The notes: generated by a model from the letters alone, not told the origin. 64,000 bases of DNA from Pseudomonas sp. PSB18 (GCF_014596565.1 NZ_NOIN01000001.1:496001-560000), one strand, 5' to 3'; positions 33,918 through 45,082 are shown, numbered from the stretch's first letter. Numbers and translations: made by a program.

Positions 33918-35381
33918 TTAGCGTGGGAACGCTGGCGGGTTCACACCGGCCATGTCTTCCATCACGCGGACCACCTGGCAGCTGTAACCGAACTCGTTGT
34001 CGTACCAGACGTACAGAACAACGCGGTTGTCTTGGCTGATGGTTGCTTCAGCATCCACGACACCGGCGTGGCGCGAACCCACGAAGTCGGTGGACACCAC
34101 TTCCTGGGAATTGACGAAGTCGATCTGCTTATGCAGATCGGAGTGCAGCGCCATGTAGCGCAGGTACTCGTTCATCTCTTCACGGGTGGCGGCTTTCTCA
34201 AGGTTCAGGTTGAGAATGGCCATCGACACGTTTGGCGTCGGAACGCGGATCGCGTTACCGGTCAGTTTGCCGGCCAGCTCAGGCAGGGCCTTGGCGGCAG
34301 CGGTGGCGGCGCCGGTCTCGGTGATGACCATGTTCAGCGCGGCACTGCGGCCACGACGGTCGCCTTTGTGGAAGTTGTCGATCAGGTTCTGGTCGTTGGT
34401 GTACGAGTGAACTGTTTCGACGTGACCGTTGACGATGCCGAACTTGTCGTTCACTGCCTTGAGCACCGGCACGATGGCGTTGGTGGTGCAAGAGGCGGCG
34501 GAGACGATCTTGTCGTCCGCGGTGATGTCGCCATGGTTGATGCCGTGAACGATGTTCTTCAGCTTGCCCTTGCCAGGCGCGGTCAGGACAACGCGATCGA
34601 CACCCGGGCAGGCCAGGTGCTGGCCCAGGCCGTCGGCGTCACGCCATACACCGGTGTTGTCCACCAGCAACGCATCCTTGATCCCGTACTGGGTGTAGTC
34701 CACCTCGGTCGGGTTCTTCGCGTAGATCACCTGGATAAGGTTGCCGTTGGCGGTGATGGTGTTGTTTTCTTCGTCGATGGTGATGGTGCCGTTGAACGAA
34801 CCATGGACCGAGTCACGGCGCAGCAGGCTGGCACGCTTGGTCAGGTCGTTCTCGGCGCCCTTGCGCACCACGATGGCCCGCAGGCGCAGGCCGTCGCCAC
34901 CACCGGTTTTCTCGATCAGGATGCGCGCCAGCAGACGACCGATACGACCGAAGCCGTACAGGACCACGTCAGTGCCTTTGCGAGCCGAAACGTTCTGCTG
35001 GCCAACCACATCAGCCATCTCTTCACGCACGAACTGCTCGGCGCTACGGCCATTGCCTTCGTTGCGGAATTTGAACGCCAACTTGCCCAGGTCCACCGAA
35101 GCCGCACCGAGCTTGAGCTCGCTCATGGCTTTGAGCAGAGGGAATGTTTCGTGGACGGAGAGTTCGCTGTCGTCGGAAGAACGGTGGCGAGCAAAGCGGT
35201 GAGCCTTGAGAATCGCGATGACAGACTGGTTGATCAGGCTGCGGCCATAGATCGAGCTCACCACGTTGTTATTGCGGTAGAGCTGACCGATGAGAGGGAT
35301 CATCGCTTCGGCGAGTGCTTCACGATCAATCCATTCACCAAGACACTGGTCGGGCTTCTGAGTCACGGGAACCTTCCACAT
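33918..35381 (-). CDS. gap: Glyceraldehyde-3-phosphate dehydrogenase, long form
   Basis: 487 residues, about 150 longer than standard GapA because of an N-terminal helical extension (residues 1-125) found in one Pseudomonas/gamma-proteobacterial group (PA3001 type). YGFGRIGRLLARIL binds NAD(P), SAASCTTNAIVPVL has the catalytic cysteine, and YVWYDNEFGYSCQVVRV is the C-terminal signature. The long form is thought to serve gluconeogenesis or NADPH-linked use; cofactor preference cannot be read off here. Divergent from mfd. Confidence 0.93.
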   Translation of the reverse strand: MWKVPVTQKPDQCLGEWIDREALAEAMIPLIGQLYRNNNVVSSIYGRSLINQSVIAILKAHRFARHRSSDDSELSVHETFPLLKAMSELKLGAASVDLGKLAFKFRNEGNGRSAEQFVREEMADVVGQQNVSARKGTDVVLYGFGRIGRLLARILIEKTGGGDGLRLRAIVVRKGAENDLTKRASLLRRDSVHGSFNGTITIDEENNTITANGNLIQVIYAKNPTEVDYTQYGIKDALLVDNTGVWRDADGLGQHLACPGVDRVVLTAPGKGKLKNIVHGINHGDITADDKIVSAASCTTNAIVPVLKAVNDKFGIVNGHVETVHSYTNDQNLIDNFHKGDRRGRSAALNMVITETGAATAAAKALPELAGKLTGNAIRVPTPNVSMAILNLNLEKAATREEMNEYLRYMALHSDLHKQIDFVNSQEVVSTDFVGSRHAGVVDAEATISQDNRVVLYVWYDNEFGYSCQVVRVMEDMAGVNPPAFPR

Positions 35382-35550
35382 GTAGGGGCTGAAAAAAGGG
35401 GCTACATTATGCCGCCGAGTCCACGCCGGAGCAATGCGCGCCTGTCGCGCCGTGGTTTTCCCCTCTGCCCGGGTAGTCTGCGACTGACAGCCGCCCCTTT
35501 ACCCCGCTACAATTGTCGACTTTGTCGCAACGCTTGGAGCTCAACCTTCC

Positions 35551-38500
35551 GTGCCCGTTCTGCGTCTTCCGCTTCTCCCTGCCACGGCAGGTAAACAACA
35601 CTGGGGCAATCTGCCCGGTGCCGCCCTGAGCCTGGCCATTGCCGAGGCCGCCAGCGCTGCAAAGCGCTTTACCCTGCTGCTGACCGCCGACAGCCAGAGC
35701 GCCGAGCGGCTGGAGCAGGAGCTGGGTTTCTTCGCCCCGGATCTGCCGGTTCTGCATTTTCCGGACTGGGAAACCCTGCCCTACGATCTGTTCTCGCCGC
35801 ACCAGGACATCATTTCCCAGCGAATCGCCAGCCTTTATCGGTTGCCGGAGCTCAGTCATGGCGTTTTGGTAGTGCCCATCACCACGGCCCTACATCGCCT
35901 GGCCCCGACCCGGTTCCTGCTCGGCAGCAGCCTGGTGTTGGATATTGGCCAGAAGCTGGATGTGGAGCAGATGCGCACCCGACTGGAAGCCAGCGGCTAC
36001 CGTTGCGTCGACACGGTGTACGAACACGGCGAGTTCGCGGTGCGTGGCGCCTTGATCGACCTGTTCCCGATGGGCAGCAAGCTGCCTTATCGCATCGACC
36101 TGTTCGATGACGAAATCGAGACCCTGCGTACCTTCGACCCGGAAAACCAGCGCTCCATCGACAAGGTCCAGTCGGTTCGCCTGCTGCCCGCCAAGGAATT
36201 CCCGCTGCAGAAAGACGCCGTGACCCGCTTCAAGGCGCGGTTTCGCGAGCGCTTCGACGTGGATTTCCGTCGCTGCCCGATCTTCCAGGACCTCAGCAGC
36301 GGGATCACCCCCGCCGGCATCGAGTATTACCTGCCACTGTTCTTCGAAGAAACTTCCACCCTGTTCGATTACCTGCCCCAGGACACCCAGGTGTTCTCGT
36401 TGCCCGGCATCGAACAGGCCGCGGAAAACTTCTGGAACGACGTGCGCAATCGCTACGAAGAGCGTCGCGTCGACCCGTCCCGTCCTTTATTGCCGCCCGC
36501 AGAGTTGTTCCTGCCGGTGGAAGACTGCTTTGCCCGTCTCAAGAACTGGCCGCGGGTGGTGGCAAGCCAACAGGACGTGGAGCCCGGCGTCGGCCGTGAA
36601 CGCTTCCCCGCCAAGGCCCTGCCGGACCTGGCGATCGAAGCCAAGGCCACGCAGCCGTTGGCGGCTTTGGCCGGTTTTCTCGACGAGTTTCCTGGCCGCG
36701 TGCTGTTTACCGCCGAATCCGCCGGGCGGCGCGAAGTGCTGCTGGAGCTGCTCGAGCGCCTGAAGTTGCGGCCGAAAACGATCGATAGCTGGCCGGACTT
36801 CGTCGCGAGCAAGGATCGCCTGGCGATCACCATCGCACCGCTGGACGAAGGCCTGGTGCTCGACGATCCGGCGGTGGCGCTGGTGGCCGAAAGCCCGTTG
36901 TTCGGCCAGCGCGTCATGCAACGCCGTCGTCGCGAGAAACGCGCCGATGCCGCCAACGACGCGGTCATCAAGAATCTCACCGAGCTGCGCGAAGGCGCGC
37001 CGGTGGTGCACATCGACCACGGTGTGGGCCGCTACCTGGGCCTGGCGACACTGGAAATCGACAACCAGGCGGCCGAGTTCCTCACCCTGGAATACGCCGA
37101 AGGTGCCAAGCTCTACGTGCCGGTGGCGAACCTGCACCTGATCGCACGCTACACCGGCAGCGACGACGCCCTGGCCCCGCTGCATCGCCTGGGCTCGGAA
37201 ACCTGGCAGAAGGCCAAGCGCAAGGCCGCCGAACAAGTGCGCGACGTGGCCGCCGAACTGCTGGACATCTACGCCCGCCGCGCCGCGCGCGAGGGTTATG
37301 CCTTCGCCGACCCGAAAGCCGACTACGAAACCTTCAGTGCCGGTTTCCCGTTCGAGGAAACCGTCGACCAGCAGACCACCATCGAAGCCGTGCGCGCCGA
37401 CATGCTCGCGCCCAAGCCGATGGACCGGCTGGTGTGCGGCGATGTCGGCTTCGGCAAGACAGAAGTGGCGATGCGCGCCGCGTTCATTGCCGTGCACAGC
37501 GGCAAGCAGGTCGCCATCCTGGTGCCGACCACCCTGCTCGCCCAACAACACTACAACAGCTTCCGCGACCGCTTCGCCGATTGGCCGGTCACCGTGGAAG
37601 TGATGAGCCGCTTCAAGTCCGCCAAGGAAGTGAACGCCGCCGTGGCCGACCTGGCCGAGGGCAAGATCGACATCGTCATCGGCACGCACAAGCTGCTGCA
37701 GGACGACGTGAAGATCAAGAACCTCGGGCTGGTGATCATCGACGAAGAACACCGCTTCGGTGTCCGTCAGAAAGAACAGCTCAAGGCCCTGCGCAGCGAG
37801 GTCGACATCCTGACCCTGACCGCCACGCCGATTCCGCGCACGCTGAACATGGCGGTGTCGGGCATGCGCGACCTGTCGATCATCGCCACGCCGCCGGCCC
37901 GTCGCCTGTCGGTGCGCACCTTCGTCATGGAGCAGAACAAGAGCACGGTCAAGGAAGCGCTGTTGCGCGAGCTGCTGCGCGGTGGTCAGGTCTATTACCT
38001 GCACAACGACGTGAAGACCATCGAGAAGTGCGCCGCCGACCTGGCCGAGCTGGTGCCGGAAGCACGGATCGGCATCGGCCACGGGCAGATGCGCGAACGT
38101 GAACTCGAACAGGTGATGAGCGACTTCTACCACAAGCGCTTCAACGTGCTGATCGCCTCGACCATCATCGAGACCGGCATCGACGTGCCGAGCGCCAATA
38201 CCATCATCATCGAGCGGGCCGACAAGTTCGGCCTGGCCCAGTTGCACCAGTTGCGCGGCCGGGTCGGACGCAGTCACCACCAGGCCTACGCCTACCTGCT
38301 GACACCGCCGCGCCAGCAGATCACTCCCGACGCGGAAAAACGCCTGGAGGCCATCGCCAATACCCAGGACCTGGGGGCCGGTTTCGTGCTCGCCACCAAC
38401 GACCTGGAAATCCGCGGTGCCGGTGAACTGCTGGGAGACGGCCAGAGCGGCCAGATCCAGGCCGTCGGCTTCACCCTGTACATGGAAATGCTGGAGCGGG

Positions 38501-39000
38501 CGGTCAAGTCGATCCGCAAGGGCGAACAGCCGAACCTCGACCAGCCCTTGGGCGGCGGGCCGGAAATCAACCTGCGGGTGCCGGCGCTGATCCCGGAGGA
38601 TTACCTGCCGGATGTCCATGCGCGACTGATTCTCTACAAGCGCATTGCCTCGGCCACCAACGAGGAAGAACTCAAGGACCTGCAAGTGGAGATGATCGAC
38701 CGCTTCGGCCTGCTGCCGGAACCGACCAAGAACCTGGTGCGCACGACGCTGCTCAAGCTCCAGGCCGAACAACTGGGCATCAAGAAAGTCGATGGCGGCC
38801 CCAATGGCGGTCGGATCGAGTTCGAGGCCCAGACCCCGGTCGATCCGCTGGTACTGATCAAGCTGATCCAGAGCCAGCCCAAGCGCTACAAGTTCGAAGG
38901 CGCCACGATGTTCAAGTTCATGGTGCCCATGGAGCGCCCGGAAGAACGTTTCAATACCGTAGAAGCGCTGTTCGAGCGCCTCACCCCGACCACTGCTTGA
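35551..39000 (+). CDS. mfd: Transcription-repair coupling factor
   Basis: 1149 residues. UvrB-like N-terminal module (YEHGEFAVRGALIDLFPMGS), RNA polymerase interaction domain (HIDHGVGRYLGL), and RecG-like translocase with Walker A GDVGFGKTEVAMRAA, DEEHRFGV, TATPIPRTLN and the TRG motif region HQLRGRVGRSHHQAYAYLL. It removes stalled RNA polymerase and recruits UvrA. GTG start at 35551 matches the family start; csiV follows after 10 bases. Confidence 0.97.
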   Translation: MPVLRLPLLPATAGKQHWGNLPGAALSLAIAEAASAAKRFTLLLTADSQSAERLEQELGFFAPDLPVLHFPDWETLPYDLFSPHQDIISQRIASLYRLPELSHGVLVVPITTALHRLAPTRFLLGSSLVLDIGQKLDVEQMRTRLEASGYRCVDTVYEHGEFAVRGALIDLFPMGSKLPYRIDLFDDEIETLRTFDPENQRSIDKVQSVRLLPAKEFPLQKDAVTRFKARFRERFDVDFRRCPIFQDLSSGITPAGIEYYLPLFFEETSTLFDYLPQDTQVFSLPGIEQAAENFWNDVRNRYEERRVDPSRPLLPPAELFLPVEDCFARLKNWPRVVASQQDVEPGVGRERFPAKALPDLAIEAKATQPLAALAGFLDEFPGRVLFTAESAGRREVLLELLERLKLRPKTIDSWPDFVASKDRLAITIAPLDEGLVLDDPAVALVAESPLFGQRVMQRRRREKRADAANDAVIKNLTELREGAPVVHIDHGVGRYLGLATLEIDNQAAEFLTLEYAEGAKLYVPVANLHLIARYTGSDDALAPLHRLGSETWQKAKRKAAEQVRDVAAELLDIYARRAAREGYAFADPKADYETFSAGFPFEETVDQQTTIEAVRADMLAPKPMDRLVCGDVGFGKTEVAMRAAFIAVHSGKQVAILVPTTLLAQQHYNSFRDRFADWPVTVEVMSRFKSAKEVNAAVADLAEGKIDIVIGTHKLLQDDVKIKNLGLVIIDEEHRFGVRQKEQLKALRSEVDILTLTATPIPRTLNMAVSGMRDLSIIATPPARRLSVRTFVMEQNKSTVKEALLRELLRGGQVYYLHNDVKTIEKCAADLAELVPEARIGIGHGQMRERELEQVMSDFYHKRFNVLIASTIIETGIDVPSANTIIIERADKFGLAQLHQLRGRVGRSHHQAYAYLLTPPRQQITPDAEKRLEAIANTQDLGAGFVLATNDLEIRGAGELLGDGQSGQIQAVGFTLYMEMLERAVKSIRKGEQPNLDQPLGGGPEINLRVPALIPEDYLPDVHARLILYKRIASATNEEELKDLQVEMIDRFGLLPEPTKNLVRTTLLKLQAEQLGIKKVDGGPNGGRIEFEAQTPVDPLVLIKLIQSQPKRYKFEGATMFKFMVPMERPEERFNTVEALFERLTPTTA

Positions 39001-39010
39001 AGGACGCCCC

Positions 39011-39577
39011 ATGCGCCTGTTTCGCTCACTGACCTTGCTGCTGACCCTGGTCGCTCCCCTGGCGTTTGCCGACGACCTGTATCAGGTCGAAATGATTCTG
39101 CTGCGCCAGAATGCCGAACCGGTGATTATCAGTCGTGCCGCTCCGGAAGACTGGGACGCCGGTGCGCAACGCCTGCCCGCCGACAGCCAGCGCACCCCGG
39201 CGCTGAGGGGCATCGTGGAGAAACTCAACGCCAGCGGCCAATACACCGTATTGATGCACAAGGCCTGGCAGCAGAACATCGGCGAACAGGGCAGCAAAAT
39301 CGCCATCAGCGACGGCACCGAACAGTTCGGCCAGTTCCCCATCGAAGGCACCCTGGGGCTGAAACTGGGACGCTTCACCGACGTGGATGCCGACTTCTGG
39401 ATCAACCGGATCGATGCCAATGGCCTGGTCACCGCGAGTGAACGCCTGAAGCAGAACAGCCACACCAAGAACGGCCAACTCAACTATCTGGACAACGGCC
39501 AACTGGCCCTGCTGATCAAGATCACCTCGTTGACCGCGCCCGCTCCACGGCAGGCACCTGACGTCATTCCGGACTGA
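39011..39577 (+). CDS. CsiV family periplasmic protein
   Basis: 188 residues with a signal peptide cut after PLAFA. YQVEMILLRQ at the mature start and the strand-rich body ending in YLDNGQLALLIKIT fit the CsiV family (stress-related peptidoglycan-associated protein of pseudomonads; the gene lies after mfd in P. aeruginosa too, PA3003). AAGGA precedes the ATG. It probably shares the mfd transcript. Confidence 0.78.
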   Translation: MRLFRSLTLLLTLVAPLAFADDLYQVEMILLRQNAEPVIISRAAPEDWDAGAQRLPADSQRTPALRGIVEKLNASGQYTVLMHKAWQQNIGEQGSKIAISDGTEQFGQFPIEGTLGLKLGRFTDVDADFWINRIDANGLVTASERLKQNSHTKNGQLNYLDNGQLALLIKITSLTAPAPRQAPDVIPD

Positions 39578-39588
39578 TCGGCGCGCCT

Positions 39589-42282
39589 ATGCCCTCGCCC
39601 CTGAGCAAACCCCTGGCACCTTCCTGGGTCAATCGATTCAAGGAACAGAGCCTGGAGCGTGGGCGCCGCTACGCACTGGAAAACCGCGTCAGGATCGTCG
39701 AGACCGGAGAAAGCACCATCACCGCCAGTTGCGAAGGCTCTGGCGGCAGTGTTTATCGTCAGACCATTCGCCTTAAGGAATCAGCCAAGGGCACGCTGAT
39801 TCTGCTCGAAGCCGCGTGCTCCTGTCCGGTGCGCATCAACTGCAAGCACTGCGCAGCGGTGTTGTTGCAAGTCCAGGAAACCCTGGCCTATCCGGCTGCC
39901 GAGAAAGACGCCCATTTGCTGGAGAAACTCCAGGCAGTGCTGGACAACCGCAGCCCCAAGGCTCCGCCGCAGGTGCTGGTGGACAATGTTCAACCGATGC
40001 CGCGCCTGTGGCTGGCAAGCATCGAGTTCAGCGCATTCGAGCCACGTAACGGCAAGATGCAGCGTTACATCCAACACCGCGCCGCCCTGTCCTTCAGCTA
40101 CCTGGACGAGTACGTCAGCGGCCAACGCAACACTGATGTATTGATTCGCCAGGAAACACAAACGCTACGGATAAAACGCCACACCGATGTGGAGCAATCC
40201 TACCGCGAGCAGTTACGAATCCTCGGCTTCAAGATCGCGACCCGACAAAGCAAGGCCCTGCCGGAAAGTGCCGGCGAACTGTACGAGATGGTCAACGACA
40301 GCGCCTGGCTGACCTTCACCCTCAATGATCTGCCGAAACTGCGCAGCCAGGGCTGGGAGCTGCAGATCGATGAAGATTTCGGCTTCGACCTGACCGCCGT
40401 GGACGACTGGTACGCCACCGTCGAGGAAACACCGGAGCGGGACTGGTTTGACCTGGAACTGGGGATCATCGTCAACGGCGAGCGATTGAGCCTGTTGCCG
40501 ATCCTGCTGAACCTGATGCGCTCGCACATCGAACTGTTCAACCCGGAACGCCTGGCGAGGCGTCGCGATGACGAACTGATCCTGGTCAACTTGCCGAACC
40601 GCCCGAATTCGGAATTCGGCCCGCAACAAGTGGCCCTGCCCTACGGTCGGCTGAAACCGGTGCTGGCAACCCTGGGCGAGTTTTACCTGAACGAACCCGG
40701 CACCACCAAGCTGCGCCTGAACAGCGCGGATGCCCTGCGCCTCAATCCCCTGCAAGACATGCCACTGCGCTGGGAGGGTGGCGAACATATTCGTGGCCTG
40801 GCCCAACGCTTGCGGGACATCAAGGACTACACCGCCACCGTGCCGGAGGGCCTGAACGCGACGCTGCGGCCTTATCAACTCGAAGGCTTGAGCTGGATGC
40901 AGTCGCTGCGGCAACTGGAAGTCGGTGGCATCCTCGCGGACGACATGGGCCTGGGCAAAACCCTGCAGACCCTGGCGCACATTCTCAGCGAAAAAAACGC
41001 CGGCCGCCTCGACCGTCCCTGCATGGTGGTGATGCCCACCAGCCTGATTCCCAACTGGCTCGACGAGGCCGCCCACTTCACGCCGCAACTGAAGGTGCTG
41101 GCCCTGTATGGCGCCGGGCGCAAGAAGCACTTCGAACGGCTGGCCGATTACGACCTGGTGCTCACCACCTATGCCTTGCTGCCCAAGGATGTCGAACGCC
41201 TGAAAACGCAGCCACTGCATGTGCTGATCCTCGATGAAGCCCAATACATCAAGAACCCCACCAGCAAGGCCGCCCAGGCCGCCCGTGAGCTCGATGCCCG
41301 GCAGCGGCTGTGCCTGTCCGGCACACCCCTGGAAAATCACCTGGGCGAGCTGTGGTCACTGTTTCACTTTCTACTGCCCGGTTGGCTCGGGGACGTGAAG
41401 AGTTTCAATCGCGATTACCGCGTGCCCATCGAAAAGCGCGGCAGCGACATCAGGCTGCAACACCTCAATGGCCGGGTAAAACCTTTCCTGCTGCGCAGAA
41501 CCAAAGAGCAGGTCGCGACGGAATTGCCACCCAAGACCGAGATCGTCCACTGGGTCGAACTCAGCGATGCCCAGCGGGACGTCTACGAAACCATGCGCCT
41601 GGCCATGGACAAGAAGGTGCGCGACGAAATCACCCGCAAGGGCGTCGCCCGCAGCCAGATCATCATTCTCGAAGCGCTGCTCAAGCTGCGTCAGGTGTGT
41701 TGTGACCTGCGACTGATCAGCGACGCCGCCCCACCCGCTCGCGGCAGCACCTCGGGCAAGCTCGACAGCCTGATGGAAATGCTGGGCGAACTGTTCGAAG
41801 AAGGTCGGCGGGTGCTGCTGTTTTCCCAGTTCACGTCCATGTTGGCGCTCATCGAAGACGAGCTGAAAAAACGCGGTGTGGACTACGCCATCCTGACCGG
41901 CCAGACCCGGGACCGACGCACGCCCGTCAAAGAGTTCCAGAGCGGCAAGCGCCAGATTTTCCTGATCAGCCTCAAGGCGGGTGGCGTAGGCCTGAACCTG
42001 ACTGAAGCCGACACGGTGATCCACTACGACCCGTGGTGGAACCCCGCAACGGAAAACCAGGCGACCGACCGGGCTTATCGCATCGGCCAGGAGAAGCCAG
42101 TGTTCGTCTACAAGCTGATTGCCCGGGGCACCGTGGAAGAAAAAATCCAGCTATTGCAAAAGGAAAAATCCGACCTCGCCGCCGGCGTCCTCGACGGCCG
42201 CGTGGCCGGCGACTGGAAGTTGCAGAGCGACGACATCGAGGCGCTGTTCGCGCCGTTGCCGGATAAACTGGAGAAGCGCTGA
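39589..42282 (+). CDS. SNF2-family helicase with SWIM zinc finger
   Basis: 897 residues. An N-terminal SWIM-type finger CSCPVRINCKHCAAVLL (about 83-99); Walker A DDMGLGKTLQTLAH (about 453), ILDEAQYIKN, LSGTPLENHLGELWSLF, then the helicase C domain with LLFSQFTSML, GGVGLNLTEADTVIHYDPWW and DRAYRIGQEKPVFVYKLI. It is the bacterial HepA/RapA-like SNF2 group 1 with SWIM, role unknown, perhaps DNA remodelling in repair. It starts 11 bases after csiV. In P. aeruginosa I recall no helicase at this place, so it may be an added gene. Confidence 0.9.
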   Translation: MPSPLSKPLAPSWVNRFKEQSLERGRRYALENRVRIVETGESTITASCEGSGGSVYRQTIRLKESAKGTLILLEAACSCPVRINCKHCAAVLLQVQETLAYPAAEKDAHLLEKLQAVLDNRSPKAPPQVLVDNVQPMPRLWLASIEFSAFEPRNGKMQRYIQHRAALSFSYLDEYVSGQRNTDVLIRQETQTLRIKRHTDVEQSYREQLRILGFKIATRQSKALPESAGELYEMVNDSAWLTFTLNDLPKLRSQGWELQIDEDFGFDLTAVDDWYATVEETPERDWFDLELGIIVNGERLSLLPILLNLMRSHIELFNPERLARRRDDELILVNLPNRPNSEFGPQQVALPYGRLKPVLATLGEFYLNEPGTTKLRLNSADALRLNPLQDMPLRWEGGEHIRGLAQRLRDIKDYTATVPEGLNATLRPYQLEGLSWMQSLRQLEVGGILADDMGLGKTLQTLAHILSEKNAGRLDRPCMVVMPTSLIPNWLDEAAHFTPQLKVLALYGAGRKKHFERLADYDLVLTTYALLPKDVERLKTQPLHVLILDEAQYIKNPTSKAAQAARELDARQRLCLSGTPLENHLGELWSLFHFLLPGWLGDVKSFNRDYRVPIEKRGSDIRLQHLNGRVKPFLLRRTKEQVATELPPKTEIVHWVELSDAQRDVYETMRLAMDKKVRDEITRKGVARSQIIILEALLKLRQVCCDLRLISDAAPPARGSTSGKLDSLMEMLGELFEEGRRVLLFSQFTSMLALIEDELKKRGVDYAILTGQTRDRRTPVKEFQSGKRQIFLISLKAGGVGLNLTEADTVIHYDPWWNPATENQATDRAYRIGQEKPVFVYKLIARGTVEEKIQLLQKEKSDLAAGVLDGRVAGDWKLQSDDIEALFAPLPDKLEKR

Positions 42283-42340
42283 GGTCCTTTGGAGGCGAAA
42301 GCGGTGCCTCAGTTACCTGTGATGTTGAAGGGGCCGGCGC

Positions 42341-42434
42341 CATCGCGAGCAGGCTCGCTCCCACAGGTTCCGCGTCGTACCGTCATAGCGAGTACACCAG
42401 CATTCCAGTGTGGGAGCGAGCCTGCTCGCGATAG
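42341..42434. repeat. REP dyad pair (inverted)
   Basis: ATCGCGAGCAGGCTCGCTCC and GTGGGAGCGAGCCTGCTCGC, filling the space between the convergent SNF2 and MTI phosphorylase genes and ending next to the latter's stop. Confidence 0.9.
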
Positions 42435-42436
42435 CG

Positions 42437-43183
<747 letters not shown>

Positions 43184-44194
43184 TTAATCAATCAATTGGG
43201 CGGCTTTCAGCGCGCCGATCGCCGTCAGCCAGCGTGGATCCTGGCGGTATTCGGTGGTGGCGAAGGCCTGGCCGCGCATGCGTGCGATCCGCGCCGATGG
43301 CTTGACCTTCAGGCGCTGGGCGGCGCTCAAGGCCAGCTCCGCGGCGGCGCGGTCGTTGCACACCAGGCCCATGTCGCAACCGGCCGACAACGCGGCCTCG
43401 ATACGACTGGCCGCATCGCCGACCACATGGGCGCCAGCCATCGACAGGTCATCACTGAAAATCACGCCATCGAATTGCAGTTCGCCACGCAGGATGTCCT
43501 GCAGCCAGCGCCGGGAAAAACCTGCCGGGTTGGCATCGACCTGGGGATAGATCACGTGGGCTGGCATCACCGCGGCCAGTTGCTTGCTCAATCGGGCAAA
43601 GGGCACCAGGTCATTGGCTCGGATCTGCTCGAGGCTGCGCTCATCGTTGGGAATCGCCACGTGGGAGTCGGCTTCGGCCCAGCCATGACCAGGAAAATGC
43701 TTGCCCGTCGCAGCCATGCCGGCCGCTCGCATGCCGCGAATGAATGCCCCCGCCAACAACGCGACGCGCTCCGGATCGCCTTCAAAGGCACGGCTGCCAA
43801 CCACCGCGCTGCGCTGATAATCGAGGTCCAGCACCGGGGCAAAGCTCAGATCGAGACCCACCGCCAGCACTTCGGTCGCCATGATCCAACCGCACTGCTC
43901 GGCCAGGTATTCGGCATTCGGGTTGTCGGCAATCGCCCGCATTGCCGGCAACCGCACAAACCCCTGGCGTAGACGCTGAACGCGTCCGCCTTCCTGATCG
44001 ACCGCCAGCAACAGGTCAGGGCGAACGGCGCGGATCGACGCGCTCAGTTCCCGCACCTGACGTGGATGCTCGATATTGCGAGCGAAAATGATCAGGCCAC
44101 CCACTTCCGGCTGACGCAACAGGTGGCGATCTTCGGCCGTCAGCCAGGTACCGGCGACGTCCACCATCAACGAGCCTTGCAGGCCAGCAGTCAT
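43184..44194 (-). CDS. nagZ: Beta-N-acetylglucosaminidase NagZ
   Basis: Cytoplasmic glycosidase (GH3) that frees GlcNAc from anhydromuropeptides during wall recycling and so affects AmpC induction. 336 residues; DQEGGRVQRLR, KHFPGHGWAEADSH (catalytic His/Asp loop) and SDDLSMAGA (nucleophile Asp) are diagnostic. Operon with the downstream MTI phosphorylase; psrA lies upstream on the same strand. Confidence 0.96.
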   Translation of the reverse strand: MTAGLQGSLMVDVAGTWLTAEDRHLLRQPEVGGLIIFARNIEHPRQVRELSASIRAVRPDLLLAVDQEGGRVQRLRQGFVRLPAMRAIADNPNAEYLAEQCGWIMATEVLAVGLDLSFAPVLDLDYQRSAVVGSRAFEGDPERVALLAGAFIRGMRAAGMAATGKHFPGHGWAEADSHVAIPNDERSLEQIRANDLVPFARLSKQLAAVMPAHVIYPQVDANPAGFSRRWLQDILRGELQFDGVIFSDDLSMAGAHVVGDAASRIEAALSAGCDMGLVCNDRAAAELALSAAQRLKVKPSARIARMRGQAFATTEYRQDPRWLTAIGALKAAQLID

Positions 44195-44359
44195 AGCATT
44201 TCCTTAGTAACGATGAACCCGCATGCCAATGCAGCCACGACCGCACTGCCAGGCGCCAGGCCCGGCAGTGCGGTCGTGCAATGACATTTGAAACGGATTC
44301 GAAACGAGAGTCGGCATGGGCGGCTAGCTTAGCGGATGTGGGCAGCCGCGCCCACCCGT

Positions 44360-45067
44360 TCAGGCCTTGGCGAGGGCCGGCGTGGATTTGTTACGCGGAC
44401 GCAGCTGAGCGGCTGCCATGGCGTCATCGGTGACACCGCTTTCGGCACGCATGCCGGCTGCCAGGAAAGGCACCATCAGGCGCATCACCTGCTCGATGGA
44501 AGTATTCACCCCAAAGTCGGTTTCGGCGATCGCCCTCAGGGCCTTGATGCCGGACATGCTGAACGCCGCGGCGCCGAGCATGAAGTGCACGCGCCAGAAC
44601 AGTTCGATCGGCGGAATCCGGGGCGCAGCCTCGTTGACCAGGAGCATATAACGGCGGAACACCTTGCCGTACATGTCTTCCAGATAGCGCCGCAGGTGAC
44701 CCTGGCTCTGGCTGAATGCCAGGCCCAACAGGCGCATGAAAATGGACAGATCGTTACCGCTGCGCGGCTGCACGGCGAGCGCTTGCTCCACCAGCATTTC
44801 CAGCAGTTCTTCCAGGGTAGGCTTGACGTCGGGCTTGGCCTGGCGACGCTCCAGCTCACGGTCGAGGCTGAGGCAGAAAGGCCCGAGGAATCGCGAGAAC
44901 ACCGCTTGGATCAGAGCCTTTTTCGAACCGAAGTGATAGTTCACTGCCGCCAGGTTGACCCCGGCCTTGCTGGTGATCAGGCGCAACGAGGTTTCAGCGA
45001 AACCTTTCTCCGCGAACAGCTGTTCCGCAGCATCGAGAATGCGTTCAACGGTTTCCGACTGGGCCAT
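44360..45067 (-). CDS. psrA: TetR-family regulator PsrA
   Basis: 235 residues. The HTH is in AEKGFAETSLRLITSKAGVN with VNYHFGSKKALIQAV closing the domain; the C-terminal ligand domain resembles TetR_C of fatty-acid regulators. PsrA senses long-chain fatty acids, represses itself and fadBA, and activates rpoS in pseudomonads. Two PsrA boxes lie just before the ATG chosen at 45067 (45085 would start inside one of them). It is separated from lexA by about 240 bases. Confidence 0.94.
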   Translation of the reverse strand: MAQSETVERILDAAEQLFAEKGFAETSLRLITSKAGVNLAAVNYHFGSKKALIQAVFSRFLGPFCLSLDRELERRQAKPDVKPTLEELLEMLVEQALAVQPRSGNDLSIFMRLLGLAFSQSQGHLRRYLEDMYGKVFRRYMLLVNEAAPRIPPIELFWRVHFMLGAAAFSMSGIKALRAIAETDFGVNTSIEQVMRLMVPFLAAGMRAESGVTDDAMAAAQLRPRNKSTPALAKA

Positions 45068-45082
45068 GGTTACTCCGCCTGA

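Noticed and set aside
35551..39012. Very long antisense frames over mfd, lolC, fadB and uup
   Set aside because: These are shadow frames caused by high-GC codon bias opposite clear genes; none has family features or a ribosome site.
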